From Pigmentiphaga daeguensis (lineage in GTDB: Bacteria > Pseudomonadota > Gammaproteobacteria > Burkholderiales > Burkholderiaceae_B): a stretch of DNA of 64,000 nucleotides. Position 1 is the stretch's first letter. The number at the start of each line of letters is the position of its first letter. This document shows positions 25,990-34,524 of this stretch, in pieces. A program made the position numbers and the translations under genes. Where the stretch lies: the NCBI RefSeq assembly GCF_039523035.1, contig NZ_BAAAEN010000010.1, positions 138,666-202,665 on the forward strand. The letters run 5' to 3'. The notes beneath the pieces were generated by a model. That model did not search any database and was not told the origin of the DNA. It saw only the letters and a program-made list of their open reading frames with translations.

Positions 25990-26970
25990 ATGAGCACCGT
26001 CCAGGAACATCTCGACATCTTTCCGTTCGACACGCCGCCCGTGATACTGACGCGGCGCGAGGCGCTGCTGCTGGACGACCCCGTGCCGTCCACGGTGAAG
26101 GCGCCGGAGCCGCCGCCCATCGAGGCCATCCACTATGCGCCGCGCTACTCCGAGCAGAAGGGGCCTCAACGCAACGTCTACGAAAGCCCTTACCTGCGCA
26201 TCGAACGCCACTCCATGGCGCACGGGCGGCAGCGCTTCTATCACCGCAATACCGGCGCGGACGAGATTTCCTACCAGGTGGACGGCCAGCGCCTGCTGAT
26301 GACCGAGCTGGGTTCGGTCGACCTGGTGCCGGGCGAGTTCGTGCGGCTGCCCAACGGCGTGGCGCACGACAACTACGGCAGGCAGGACATCCACCTGCTG
26401 TTGTACGTGTCGGACCCGGCGGCCGAACTGCTGCCCGCGCGCCGGACCTCGGAACATCGCCAGACGCCGTTTCCCGAATGGCAGCCTGCGGTGGTCAACG
26501 AGATGGTGTCCAAGGACCTGGCGGGCCCAGGGCAGTGCCTGGTGCTCGCGCCGGCCGACGAACGCCTGCTGCTGGACCACGCCCTGAACGATCCGCGCCG
26601 GCTGGCCGTGCTCGACCCCGGTGACGAGGCGGCGGGGGCCTGCTGGATCTACCGCTCGACCCACGTCTGGATAGGCCGCACGCGCCGCCCGGCCAGTGAC
26701 GGCCGCGTCTACCAGCGCCACCTGAACGCCGACGAAGTGCAGTACCAGGTGAGCGGGCGCCGCACGCTGGTCACGCAGCGCGGCTGCCTGGAGATCGAGC
26801 CCGGCGACTTCGTGCGCATCCCGCAGGGCGTGGCCTTCACCAGCATCCACCACGAACCCGTCGAGTACCTGATGCTGGCATCCCGCCACGAGATCCCGCA
26901 ATCGGCCCAGGGCACCAAGCAAGGCGGCAGGCTCGATGCCGCGGCGGTGGAACGGCTGCGCGCGCGCTAA
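25990..26970 (+). CDS. Bicupin protein, homogentisate dioxygenase-like
   Basis: 326 residues with two cupin repeats: residues about 70-150 (QRFYHRNTGADEISYQVDGQ, then VDLVPGEFVRLPNGVAHDN) and about 235-305 (NADEVQYQVSGRRTL, then LEIEPGDFVRIPQGVAFTS). The plan resembles homogentisate 1,2-dioxygenase but is about 100 residues shorter; ring-cleavage or metal-dependent isomerase roles are possible. First gene of a rightward operon that continues with a damaged dehydrogenase, an M24-fold protein and a truncated transporter. Confidence 0.8.
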   Translation: MSTVQEHLDIFPFDTPPVILTRREALLLDDPVPSTVKAPEPPPIEAIHYAPRYSEQKGPQRNVYESPYLRIERHSMAHGRQRFYHRNTGADEISYQVDGQRLLMTELGSVDLVPGEFVRLPNGVAHDNYGRQDIHLLLYVSDPAAELLPARRTSEHRQTPFPEWQPAVVNEMVSKDLAGPGQCLVLAPADERLLLDHALNDPRRLAVLDPGDEAAGACWIYRSTHVWIGRTRRPASDGRVYQRHLNADEVQYQVSGRRTLVTQRGCLEIEPGDFVRIPQGVAFTSIHHEPVEYLMLASRHEIPQSAQGTKQGGRLDAAAVERLRAR

Positions 26971-27000
26971 GCCGCAAGAAGAACGACAGGACAGGGAAAC

Positions 27001-28104
27001 ATGAAGCAGATGATCGCCGCCCGCGCCCATGCATCGGGCGAACTCAAGCTGGAAACGGTGGACGTGCCCGTGCCGGAAGCGGGCGAGGTGCTGGTGCGGG
27101 TGGCCAGCGCGGGCATCGCGCCGGGCATCACCAAGCTGCTGGCCAAGGGGCGCTTTCGCCACCTGCCGACCACGCTCGGCCATGAAATCGCCGGCACGGT
27201 GGCCGAGACCGGCGCCGGCGTCGATCCGGCCCTGGCCGGCCGGCGCGTGCGCGTCTCGCCCAATCTGACCTGCGGACGCTGAGAATACTGCCTGAGCGGG
27301 CGCGAGCCCATGTGCCCGTCCACCGCGATGATCGGCCACGCGGCCTTCGGCACCGGCCCCATGCCGCTGTACGAGCGCTACCACGACGGCGGCCTGGCGG
27401 AATACGTGCGCGTGCCCGCCAGCCACGTCGATCCGCTGCCGGACAACGTCAGCTTCGACGTGGGCGCCAAGCTGCACGACCTGGGCAATGCCGTGCGCGC
27501 GCTGCGGCAGACCGGCATGCCGGCCTCCGGCCGGCTGGTCATCACTGCGGCCACCGGCACCATGGGCACGGCCTCGATCAAGTTCGCCCGTTTCTTCGGC
27601 GCGCGGGAACTGGTGCTGGTCGGGCGCTCCGACTCGCGCCTGGAGGCCCTGCGGCCGTTGGCCGGCGGCCTGCCCGTGAAAACGGTGGCCCTGGAGGATC
27701 TGCCGGGCTGGGAAGAGGACGGGAGCCTGACGCGGCGCCTGGTCGAACTGCTGCCCCAGGGGGCGGACGCGGTGCTGGATTTCTTTCCCTCGGGCCCGGG
27801 CAGCGCGCAGGCCATGGCGGCCCTGGGCACGGGCGGCGCCCTGGTCCACATGGGTGGCAACACGTCGATGCTGCCCTTCTCGATCCGGGACATGATGCAT
27901 CACTGCTGGCGCTTCGTCGGCACGCGTTCCTGCACGAAGAAGGACACGGACCTGGTGCTGAACCTGCTGGCCTCGGGGCAGGTCACCGCCGACGATCTCA
28001 TCACTCACCGCTTCCCGTTGTCGCGGCTGGCCGAGGCCATGGTGGTCACCGGCAGCCGCAAGGAACCGATCTGGATGGCCATCGTGCATCCGGATGCCGC
28101 GTGA
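27001..28104 (+). pseudogene. Zinc-type alcohol dehydrogenase family, interrupted by in-frame TGA
   Basis: A single frame codes for a medium-chain dehydrogenase of 367 codons but has TGA at 27280-27282. The stop replaces the second cysteine of the structural zinc lobe: TCGR, stop, EYCLSGREPMC, with the exact C-X2-C-X2-C-X7-C spacing of alcohol dehydrogenases. GHEIAG and the nucleotide-binding ITAATGTMGTASIKFARFFG are intact. The catalytic-zinc cysteine is absent (SAGIAPGITK). The simplest reading is a recent nonsense mutation (TGC to TGA) or a sequencing error; selenocysteine is a less likely alternative. Both halves are otherwise undamaged. Confidence 0.85.
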
Positions 28105-28125
28105 CCCCTTTTTCCTTCGACCGTC

Positions 28126-29424
28126 ATGACCGATACACCGACGATGCACCCCTACCGCCGCTTTTCTCTGGCCGAACGCGACCGCCGTTGGAAGGCGGTA
28201 CGCCAGCGCATGGCCGAGGAAAACCTTGCCGCCATCATTGCCCCGCCGAATCCGGGCAACTCCACCGACTGGCAGGCCGATGCCCGCTATCTGTCCCATT
28301 GCGGGGGCGGAGCCGACACGTCCATAGGCGTGGTCTTCCCGCTGGAAGGCGAGGTCACCGTCGTCGCAACCTCCGCGCAGGAGCGGTGGGGGCCGCTGGT
28401 ACAGGACTGGGTGGCGGACGTGCGCACCGTCAACCGGCAGTTCGGCGCCGCCATGGGCGAGCGGCTGCGGGAACTGGGGCTGGACGGGCAGCGCATTGGC
28501 ATCAGCGGGCTGGTCGGTGGGACTCGCACCCCCGAAGGCACCATCATGCACGGCACCTATGAGGCGCTGGTCCGCGCGGTGCCGAACGCGAGCTTCGTCG
28601 AGGCAGGCGAACTGATGCAGGACGTGCGCGAGGTCAAGAGCCAGGAAGAGATCGACGTCCTGCAATGCTCCATCGACCTGGTCGAGCGCGCGCTGGAGGC
28701 GCAACTGGCCGCGGCGCAGCCTGGGGTGCCGGACTATGTCGTCTGGGCCGAGACCATGCACGCCATGTTTCGGCGCGGCTCGGAACTGTCGGTTCATTTC
28801 AACTGGATCAGCGGCGATAATCCCGGCCGCACGCTCACGCGGCCCACCGCCCGGCCGCTGCGCGAGGGCGACCTGATCCTGGGCGAGATCGAGGCCTCGG
28901 TCATCGGCTACCGCGCCCAGCGCCTGCCCGTGGTGGCGGTGAACCGCTGTCCGCCCGTCATCCGCGACCTGTCGGTCATCCATGGCGACATGTACGCCGA
29001 ACTGCTCGAGGTGCTGCGCGCCGGTGCCACCGTACGCGAGGCGATCGCCGCGACGGTGGACATCACGCGCCGCATCGCGCCGCGCAGCGGCCCGCTGGCC
29101 GGGCTGAAGGCCTCGCTTATCCTGCACGGACGGGGATTGGGCGACGACCGGCCGCTGGTGCTGACCAAGCTCGGCGGCGATCCCTTCTACGGCGCGACCG
29201 AACGCGCCATGGAGGCGGTGTTCCCCGAGGACGGCGTCTATATCTGCAAGCCGGCGATCTCGACCGCCGACGGCGTGTTCCAGTTCGCCTGGGGCGACAC
29301 CGTGCGTGTCACGGCGCGCGGCGCGCGGCGCATGGGCAGGATGCCCCACGGCGTACAGGTCTCGGAACCCGGGTCGTTCACCGACTGGCCCACCGACGTC
29401 ACGGTGCTGAGCGGGGGGGCGTAG
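28126..29424 (+). CDS. M24 (creatinase/aminopeptidase) family protein lacking metal ligands
   Basis: 432 residues: an N-terminal creatinase-like domain (about 15-180) and a pita-bread domain (about 190-420). Most M24 metal ligands are missing: the Asp strand reads REGDLILGEIEASVIGYRAQ, the first Glu site reads YICKPAIST, and the second reads FAWGDTVRVT. HGRGLGDDRP keeps one His. Like creatinase it may work without metal on a C-N bond, or it may be inactive. The gene ends in a seven-G run (29413-29419), after which MFS transporter sequence begins directly. Confidence 0.82.
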   Translation: MTDTPTMHPYRRFSLAERDRRWKAVRQRMAEENLAAIIAPPNPGNSTDWQADARYLSHCGGGADTSIGVVFPLEGEVTVVATSAQERWGPLVQDWVADVRTVNRQFGAAMGERLRELGLDGQRIGISGLVGGTRTPEGTIMHGTYEALVRAVPNASFVEAGELMQDVREVKSQEEIDVLQCSIDLVERALEAQLAAAQPGVPDYVVWAETMHAMFRRGSELSVHFNWISGDNPGRTLTRPTARPLREGDLILGEIEASVIGYRAQRLPVVAVNRCPPVIRDLSVIHGDMYAELLEVLRAGATVREAIAATVDITRRIAPRSGPLAGLKASLILHGRGLGDDRPLVLTKLGGDPFYGATERAMEAVFPEDGVYICKPAISTADGVFQFAWGDTVRVTARGARRMGRMPHGVQVSEPGSFTDWPTDVTVLSGGA

Positions 29425-30551
29425 GCATCTTCTTCATCGGCTACTTCCTGTTCGAGATTCCCAGCAACGTCATCCTGGAGAAGGTTGGCGCGCGGCTGTG
29501 GATCGCGCGGATCATGGTGACCTGGGGCCTGATCTCGGCGGCCATGGCCTTCGTGTCCGGCACCGCGAGCTTCCTTACATTGCGCTTCCTGCTCGGCGTC
29601 GCCGAGGCGGGCTTCCTGCCCGGCATGCTGCTCTACCTGACCTACTGGTTCCCGGCCCGTCACCGGGCGAAGTTCATCGCCCTGTTCATGGCGGCGGTGC
29701 CGCTGGCCAGCGCGATCGGCTCGCCCATCTCGGGCCTGCTGGTCGGCATGGACGACGTGATGGGGCTCAAGGGCTGGCAATGGCTGTTCATCCTGGAAGG
29801 ACTGCCCTCGTGCGTGCTCGGCATCGTGGTCCTGTTCGCGCTGCCGGACAGGCCGGCCACCGCCAGGTGGCTGTCGCCGCGCGAGCGCGAGATCGTTGAG
29901 GCAGACCTGGCGCGGGACCGGCTGGCCGGTTCGGGGCGCAGCCACCACGCCATGTGGCCGGCCCTGGTGGATCGCCGCGTGCTGGTCCTGTGCGGCGTGT
30001 ACTTCGGCATCGTCATCGGGCTGTACGGCATCGGCCTGTGGCTGCCGCAGATCGCCAAGGCGATGGGTTACTCGAATGCCGCGGTCGGCTTCATCGTGGC
30101 CGCGCCCTATGCCGTCAGCGCGGTGGCCATGCTGGCCTGGGGCCGCCGCAGCGACAAGCGCGGAGAACGCGCCGGCCACGTCGCGGCCGCAGCCCTTCTC
30201 AGCGTGGCCGGCCTGCTCGCCAGTCTGTACTTCGGCACGCCGTGGATCGCGTTGTGCTGCCTGGGCCTGGCCTCGGTCGGCATCTATGACTGCCTGGGGC
30301 CGTTCTGGGCAATGCCGCCGCTGTTCCTGCAAGGCACGGCGGCGGCGGGCGGCATCGCGCTGATCAACTCGGTGGGCAACCTGGGCGGCTTTGCCGGCCC
30401 CTACCTGATGGGCTGGATCAAGGAAAGCACCGGCAGCTTCTCGCTGGGCATGGCAGCCCTGGCCGGCTGCCTGGGCGCGGCCGCGATATTGGCGCTGTCG
30501 CTGGGCCGGGAGATGCGGGCGATGCGCGATGCGCGGCCGGATCATGCGTAG
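29424..30551 (+). pseudogene. MFS transporter, 5'-truncated
   Basis: From GIFFIGYFLFEIPSN onward the frame matches anion:cation symporter-type MFS proteins, with the rest intact (FLLGVAEAGFLPGMLLYLTY, and a C-terminal bundle up to residue 375). The first 60 or so residues with helix 1 and its cytosolic loop are absent; homology begins abruptly at the stop of the M24 gene, next to the G7 run. The first ATG inside (29514) would also drop helix 2. It is most likely a deletion product and non-functional unless the sequence is misassembled here. Confidence 0.8.
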
Positions 30552-30593
30552 CCGCCCTTGCATGCTTCCAGGGCGGCCGGCCGGACCGGCCGT

Positions 30594-31322
30594 TCAAGCC
30601 GATGCCGAGACCAGCAGCATCATCGGCCGCTCGCGCTCCTCCGCCAGTTCGGGCATGGCCCGCACCTGTTCTTCCGTGGGGCCCCATTCGACCAGGCGCG
30701 TCACGGTGAATCCGGCCTCGACCAGGAGCCGGAACAGTGTGCCCAGGGTGCGGTGCTGCTTGACCACGCCCTCGGCCAGCCAGTTCGTGACGCGCGGGCC
30801 TTCGAGCTGGTAGTTGTCCACTGGCCAGGTCTTGCGGCCGTCGACACCTGGCAACCATCCCGGATGGCGCGAGGCCATGTAGATCGGATGCTCGATGGAG
30901 AAAACCAGGCGGCCTTCCGGCTTCAGCGCGGCGTGGATGGCCGCGAGCAGTTCCGGCAGGCGCTGGATGTAGTGAAAGGTCAGCGAGCTGTACGCGAGAT
31001 CGAATGCCCGGGCTGGCAGCGCGGGCTGTTCGAGGTCTGCCCGCCGATAGTCTATGCCGCCTTCGGGAGTCAGCTCCCGCGCCCGAGCGAGCATCCGCTC
31101 GGAAACGTCGAGCGCCAGCACGCCAGCGGCACCATGCTCCCGCGCCCATCGGCTGAACCAGCCATATCCGCAGCCCAGGTCCACGATGGCCTGGTCCCGG
31201 ACGTCGCCCACCATGTCCCCCAACGCCGGCCACTCGGGCGCGCCCGCCAGGCCGTGGACGGACCGGCCGAGGCGGCCGTAGCCTTCGAAGAAGGCGGGGT
31301 TGTCGTAGATGTTCTGGCTCAT
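30594..31322 (-). CDS. Class I SAM-dependent methyltransferase
   Basis: 242 residues with motif I VDLGCGYGWFSRWAREHGA, motif II ALDVSERMLARA and the post-II region FDLAYSSLTFHYI. Similar to UbiE/BioC-like methyltransferases; the substrate is unknown. Its ATG overlaps the stop of the preceding methyltransferase gene as ATGA, so the two are translationally coupled. It converges with the truncated MFS gene. Confidence 0.9.
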   Translation of the reverse strand: MSQNIYDNPAFFEGYGRLGRSVHGLAGAPEWPALGDMVGDVRDQAIVDLGCGYGWFSRWAREHGAAGVLALDVSERMLARARELTPEGGIDYRRADLEQPALPARAFDLAYSSLTFHYIQRLPELLAAIHAALKPEGRLVFSIEHPIYMASRHPGWLPGVDGRKTWPVDNYQLEGPRVTNWLAEGVVKQHRTLGTLFRLLVEAGFTVTRLVEWGPTEEQVRAMPELAEERERPMMLLVSASA

Positions 31323-32116
31323 GGCGCCGATGCCACCCGATCCACCCGCACTAGGCAGTATGCGGCGGTGTCGTAGGGAACGGTCACGACGTCGCGGCCG
31401 CGCAGTTCGGGCTGAGCGTCGATCAAGGTCCGCAGCCGTTCATCCACCCCGGCCCGCTGTTCCGGCGGCAGCGCCGAGATGAAGCTGGTGGAGCGCACCC
31501 GGTTCAGGATGACGTCTTCCGGGGATCCGGTGTGGTCGTTGGCATAGTGCCGCTCGTCCATGGGGCCGAAGCCCGGATGGGGAAAGGCCTGGCGCCAGGC
31601 ACCGGTGTAGTAGCGCGGCGCGTCGCCCTCGAACTCGTTGACGATGCGGTCGATCGCGGCCACCCAGGGCACGCGCGCGTCGCGCATGTTCCAGACCAGT
31701 CCCAGCCGGCCGCCGGGCTTGAGCACGCGATGGATCTCGTCCAGGGCCTCGGCCGTGGCGAACCAGTGGAAGGCCTGCGCGCACACGACCACATCGACAC
31801 TGGCATCGGGTAGCGGGATGGCGTCGGCCGTGCCGACCAGCGGGCGGACCTCGGGATGGGACGCGGCCAGCTTGTCCAGCATCGCAGCCACCGGCTCCAC
31901 GGCGATCACGCTGGCGCCCGTGGCAAGCAGGCGGGGCGTGAACTTGCCGGTGCCCGCGCCCAGGTCCAGCACGGTGGCGCCGGCATGCAGGCCCAGCGTA
32001 TCGCGCAGCCATCCGGCGATTTCCGGCGGATAGTCGGGACGTCCGCGGACGTAGGTGTCCGCCCCTTTGGTATAGCCGTCGACGGCCGAGTGATGGATGG
32101 AGCTCGTGCTGTCCAT
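31319..32116 (-). CDS. Class I SAM-dependent methyltransferase
   Basis: 265 residues from the ATG at 32116 (MDSTSSIHHSAVDGYTKGAD), preceded by GGAGAG; the longer frame lacks such a site. Motif I is VLDLGAGTGKFTPRLLATGA, then AVEPVAAMLDKLA and VDVVVCAQAFHWFATAEALD, typical of the Tam/UbiE-like group. First gene of a two-gene methyltransferase operon. No substrate can be inferred. Confidence 0.9.
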   Translation of the reverse strand: MDSTSSIHHSAVDGYTKGADTYVRGRPDYPPEIAGWLRDTLGLHAGATVLDLGAGTGKFTPRLLATGASVIAVEPVAAMLDKLAASHPEVRPLVGTADAIPLPDASVDVVVCAQAFHWFATAEALDEIHRVLKPGGRLGLVWNMRDARVPWVAAIDRIVNEFEGDAPRYYTGAWRQAFPHPGFGPMDERHYANDHTGSPEDVILNRVRSTSFISALPPEQRAGVDERLRTLIDAQPELRGRDVVTVPYDTAAYCLVRVDRVASAP

Positions 32117-32195
32117 GTGTTCTCTCCGGTGAAGCGCGGGGGCGATCTGTTTTACCATGCGCGTCTATCGGGGCCAGGAGGCCGCATGCAGGCAA

Positions 32196-32759
32196 TCAAC
32201 CGCCCGCCGCCTGGCCCTTGCGCCGTGCAAGCCATTCCTCGCGCGTGATCTCCCAGATTTCGCTGGGCAGCCTGCCCGATACGTAGCCGCGCTCCTCGGT
32301 GGCGACCATGCGCATGCCGCCGCGCGCCGAGATCCGGCTGGACGCGATGTTGGCCGCAGCCTTGGGCACGCGCAGCCTGGGTTTGCCCAGCACGTCGAAC
32401 CAGTAGGCGGTGACCGCTTCGGCGGCTTCCGTCATCAGGCCCTGGCCTTGCCATTCCGGCACGATCCAGAAGCCCCGGTTGTTGTCCGGGTCGTCCATCA
32501 GGCTCACCACGCCGATCAGCCGGCCGGGCTCCTGCCTGGGCCGCAGGCTCCAGTGCCACTCCCGGCCTTGCGCCATGGCCGGCAGCGCCGCATCGCGCAG
32601 GAACACGAGCGCGCCGTCCTCGGGATACGGCCAGGGAACGCGGTCGGCCAGGAAGCGCACGATCTCCCTGCGCGCGAAGGCATGCTGGATGGCCGGGGCA
32701 TCGGCCAGCGTCAGGGGAGGCAGCAGCAGGCGCGGCGTGGAAAGCGCGGGAATGGGCAT
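32196..32759 (-). CDS. GNAT family N-acetyltransferase (RimJ/RimL type)
   Basis: 187 residues starting MPIPALSTPRLLLPPLTLAD, the usual opening of RimJ/RimL-like enzymes. The acetyl-CoA loop is in FWIVPEWQGQGLMTEAAEA (Q/R-X2-G-X-G/A pattern as WQGQGLM), followed by ANIASSRISARGGMRM. The acceptor is unknown. It follows the IclR gene by 3 bp and may be co-transcribed with it. Confidence 0.9.
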   Translation of the reverse strand: MPIPALSTPRLLLPPLTLADAPAIQHAFARREIVRFLADRVPWPYPEDGALVFLRDAALPAMAQGREWHWSLRPRQEPGRLIGVVSLMDDPDNNRGFWIVPEWQGQGLMTEAAEAVTAYWFDVLGKPRLRVPKAAANIASSRISARGGMRMVATEERGYVSGRLPSEIWEITREEWLARRKGQAAGG

Positions 32760-32762
32760 GGC

Positions 32763-33587
32763 CTACTCCGCCGCGGGCTTCCAGCCGATGGAGCGCGATA
32801 CGCCCTGGGTTTCCTCGACCAGCGCCGCGGCGATCTCGGCGGCGCTGGGCACGATCGCCTGGCCGGGCGGTTCGCGGAAGATCAGCGTGATGACGGTGGA
32901 CAGCGCGCCCTGGTAGTCGAGGATGGGCGCGGCCAGGGCCGACAGGTTGTTGACGTAGTGGCCGTGGTTCTCGGCATAGCCGCGTGCGCGCACGGCCTGC
33001 CTCGTCTGGTCCAGGTCGGCGGCGGCCATGCGTTCGCCCCGCGCCTTGGCGCGCGCGACTTCCTTCTGGATGAAGGGTTTGGTGATGGCCGGCGGGAGGT
33101 GGGCCATGAAGACGATGCCCGAGGCCGAGGTCAGGACCGGGAACACCGATCCCAGGCCGAGGTCGGTGCCGATCAGGAAAGTGCTGCGTTTGAGCCGCAC
33201 GCAGGTCGGCCCCGATTCGCCCCACACGCACAGCAGGCCCGTCAGGTCGAAGCGCGTACAGATGCGGTCCAGCGCCTGCGAGGCCAGCGTGAAGACGTCG
33301 GTCTTGGTCATGGCCGACACGCCCCAGCGCAGCGCCTGCGGCCCCAGGCCGTAGTGGCCGGTGGCCGGGTCCTGCACCACCAGTCCCGACTTGGCGAAGC
33401 TGGTCAGGTAGCGGTGCGCCTGGCTGGCCGAGATGCCGGCGTCCCTGCCGATGTCGCGCAGCGGCAGCGAGCCGGTGGCGGCCGCCAGTGCGTCGATGAC
33501 CCGCACGCCCACTTCGACGGACTGGATGCCTTTCTTCTCGCGCACGGCGGGCGTTGCGGCACGCTTGGGCTGTTTCGATGCGGGCAT
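32763..33587 (-). CDS. IclR family transcriptional regulator
   Basis: 274 residues. The winged helix is at about 20-90 (IQSVEVGVRVIDALAAATGS, then DAGISASQAHRYLTSFAKSG), and an effector domain follows (SASGIVFMAHLPP, LSALAAPILDYQGALSTVIT). The basic N-terminus (MPASKQPKRAATPAVREKKG) is longer than usual. It lies 30 bp after the racemase-like gene on the same strand, so they probably form an operon with the promoter at 34373-34411. Confidence 0.92.
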   Translation of the reverse strand: MPASKQPKRAATPAVREKKGIQSVEVGVRVIDALAAATGSLPLRDIGRDAGISASQAHRYLTSFAKSGLVVQDPATGHYGLGPQALRWGVSAMTKTDVFTLASQALDRICTRFDLTGLLCVWGESGPTCVRLKRSTFLIGTDLGLGSVFPVLTSASGIVFMAHLPPAITKPFIQKEVARAKARGERMAAADLDQTRQAVRARGYAENHGHYVNNLSALAAPILDYQGALSTVITLIFREPPGQAIVPSAAEIAAALVEETQGVSRSIGWKPAAE

Positions 33588-33617
33588 GCGGGGCAGCCTG
33601 TCAGATGGTGGACGGGA

Positions 33618-34328
33618 TCACGGCGGTCCTCCCAGCGCCCGCTCGACCGCGGCCTCGGCATGCAGCCGGGTGGTGTCGTAGCAGGCGAGAGGCGGCGCGG
33701 CGCCGTCCAGCAGCAGCGGCAGTTCGGTGCATCCGACGACGACCGCCTGCAGGCCGGCGAGCCGCATTCCGTCAATGATCGCCAGCACCCGTCGGCGCGA
33801 GCCGGGATCGATGCGGCCGCGCGTCAGCTCGTCGACGATGATGGCGTCCAGCGCCGCGCAGTCCTCGGAAGCCGGCGGAACCAGTTCGATGCCGTGGTGG
33901 TCGCGGTACCAGTCCCTGTAGAAGGGCGACATGGTGACGTGGCGGGTGCCGATCAGGCCGGCGCGATCCAGGCCGGCGGCTCGCAGCGCGGTGGCCGTGG
34001 GAGTGCCGATGTGCAGCAGGGGCAGGCCGACGCCGCGTTCGACCTCGTCGGCGAAGCGGTGGGCGGTGTTGGCGGTCAGCAGGAAGAAGCCGGCGCCGGC
34101 ACGCGCCAGCCGCTGGCCCGCATGGACGAGCGATGCGCCCACATCGCCCCAGCGGCCGTCGGCGCCGGCCTGCAGCAGCGGCTCGAAGTCCAGCGTGACG
34201 AGGATGCTCTCGGCGTTGTGGTGGCCGCCGGCGCGGCGCTGCATGGCCTCGTTGATCAGCCGGTAGTACAGGGCCGACGATTCCCAGCTCATGCCGCCTA
34301 TGAGGCCGATCAGCTGTGTTTGTGGCAT
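33618..34328 (-). CDS. Aspartate/glutamate racemase family protein with an altered active site
   Basis: 236 residues from the ATG at 34328 (MPQTQLIGLIGGMSWESSAL), the classical family opening. The second catalytic cysteine is present in VVVGCTELPLLL. At the first catalytic site the family has Cys-Asn-Thr (Thr-Asn-Thr in E. coli YgeA); here it is Ala in LTANTAHRFAD. With only one acid/base residue, ordinary two-base racemisation is doubtful; a lyase or isomerase role or loss of function is possible. Upstream is a palindrome-rich promoter. Confidence 0.87.
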   Translation of the reverse strand: MPQTQLIGLIGGMSWESSALYYRLINEAMQRRAGGHHNAESILVTLDFEPLLQAGADGRWGDVGASLVHAGQRLARAGAGFFLLTANTAHRFADEVERGVGLPLLHIGTPTATALRAAGLDRAGLIGTRHVTMSPFYRDWYRDHHGIELVPPASEDCAALDAIIVDELTRGRIDPGSRRRVLAIIDGMRLAGLQAVVVGCTELPLLLDGAAPPLACYDTTRLHAEAAVERALGGPP

Positions 34329-34372
34329 GGGTCGAATTCCTCCGGCATGGCTGGGCGCCCGAAATTCGAGGA

Positions 34373-34411
34373 ATTGTACTATGAACAATATATTGGCTAT
34401 TGTGCAATAGC
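34373..34411. promoter_or_regulatory. Promoter with two inverted repeats upstream of the racemase gene
   Basis: GCTATTG-TG-CAATAGC (34396-34411) is a perfect palindrome, and ATTGT-N7-ACAAT (34373-34389) is a second dyad. On the minus strand TTGCAC and CATAGT with an 18-bp spacer could be the -35 and -10, so both dyads would overlap the promoter. The co-transcribed IclR protein is a possible ligand. Confidence 0.5.
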
Positions 34412-34524
34412 GGCCGGGGTTCCGGCCGATGCCCGTGCGCCCGCGCCAGCCGGGCGCCGCACGCAGGGCGTCGGGCCCGTATCCGCCCGATTTCCATGCG
34501 CGCCTGGAGGCGAGCCGGCACCGG

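Noticed and set aside
27283..27330. A hairpin after the in-frame TGA as a selenocysteine insertion element
   Set aside because: Only a 4-bp stem with a GCGA loop is visible, much weaker than known bacterial SECIS elements, so it was not called as a feature.
25864..29349. A 1161-codon open frame on the minus strand
   Set aside because: It lies opposite the bicupin, dehydrogenase and M24 genes, is rich in His, Arg, Gly and Gln as expected for antisense shadows in high-GC DNA, and matches no family.
30571..30592. GGCCGG-rich inverted repeats as a terminator
   Set aside because: The arms leave almost no loop and no T-run follows; repeats of this kind are common in this GC-rich sequence.
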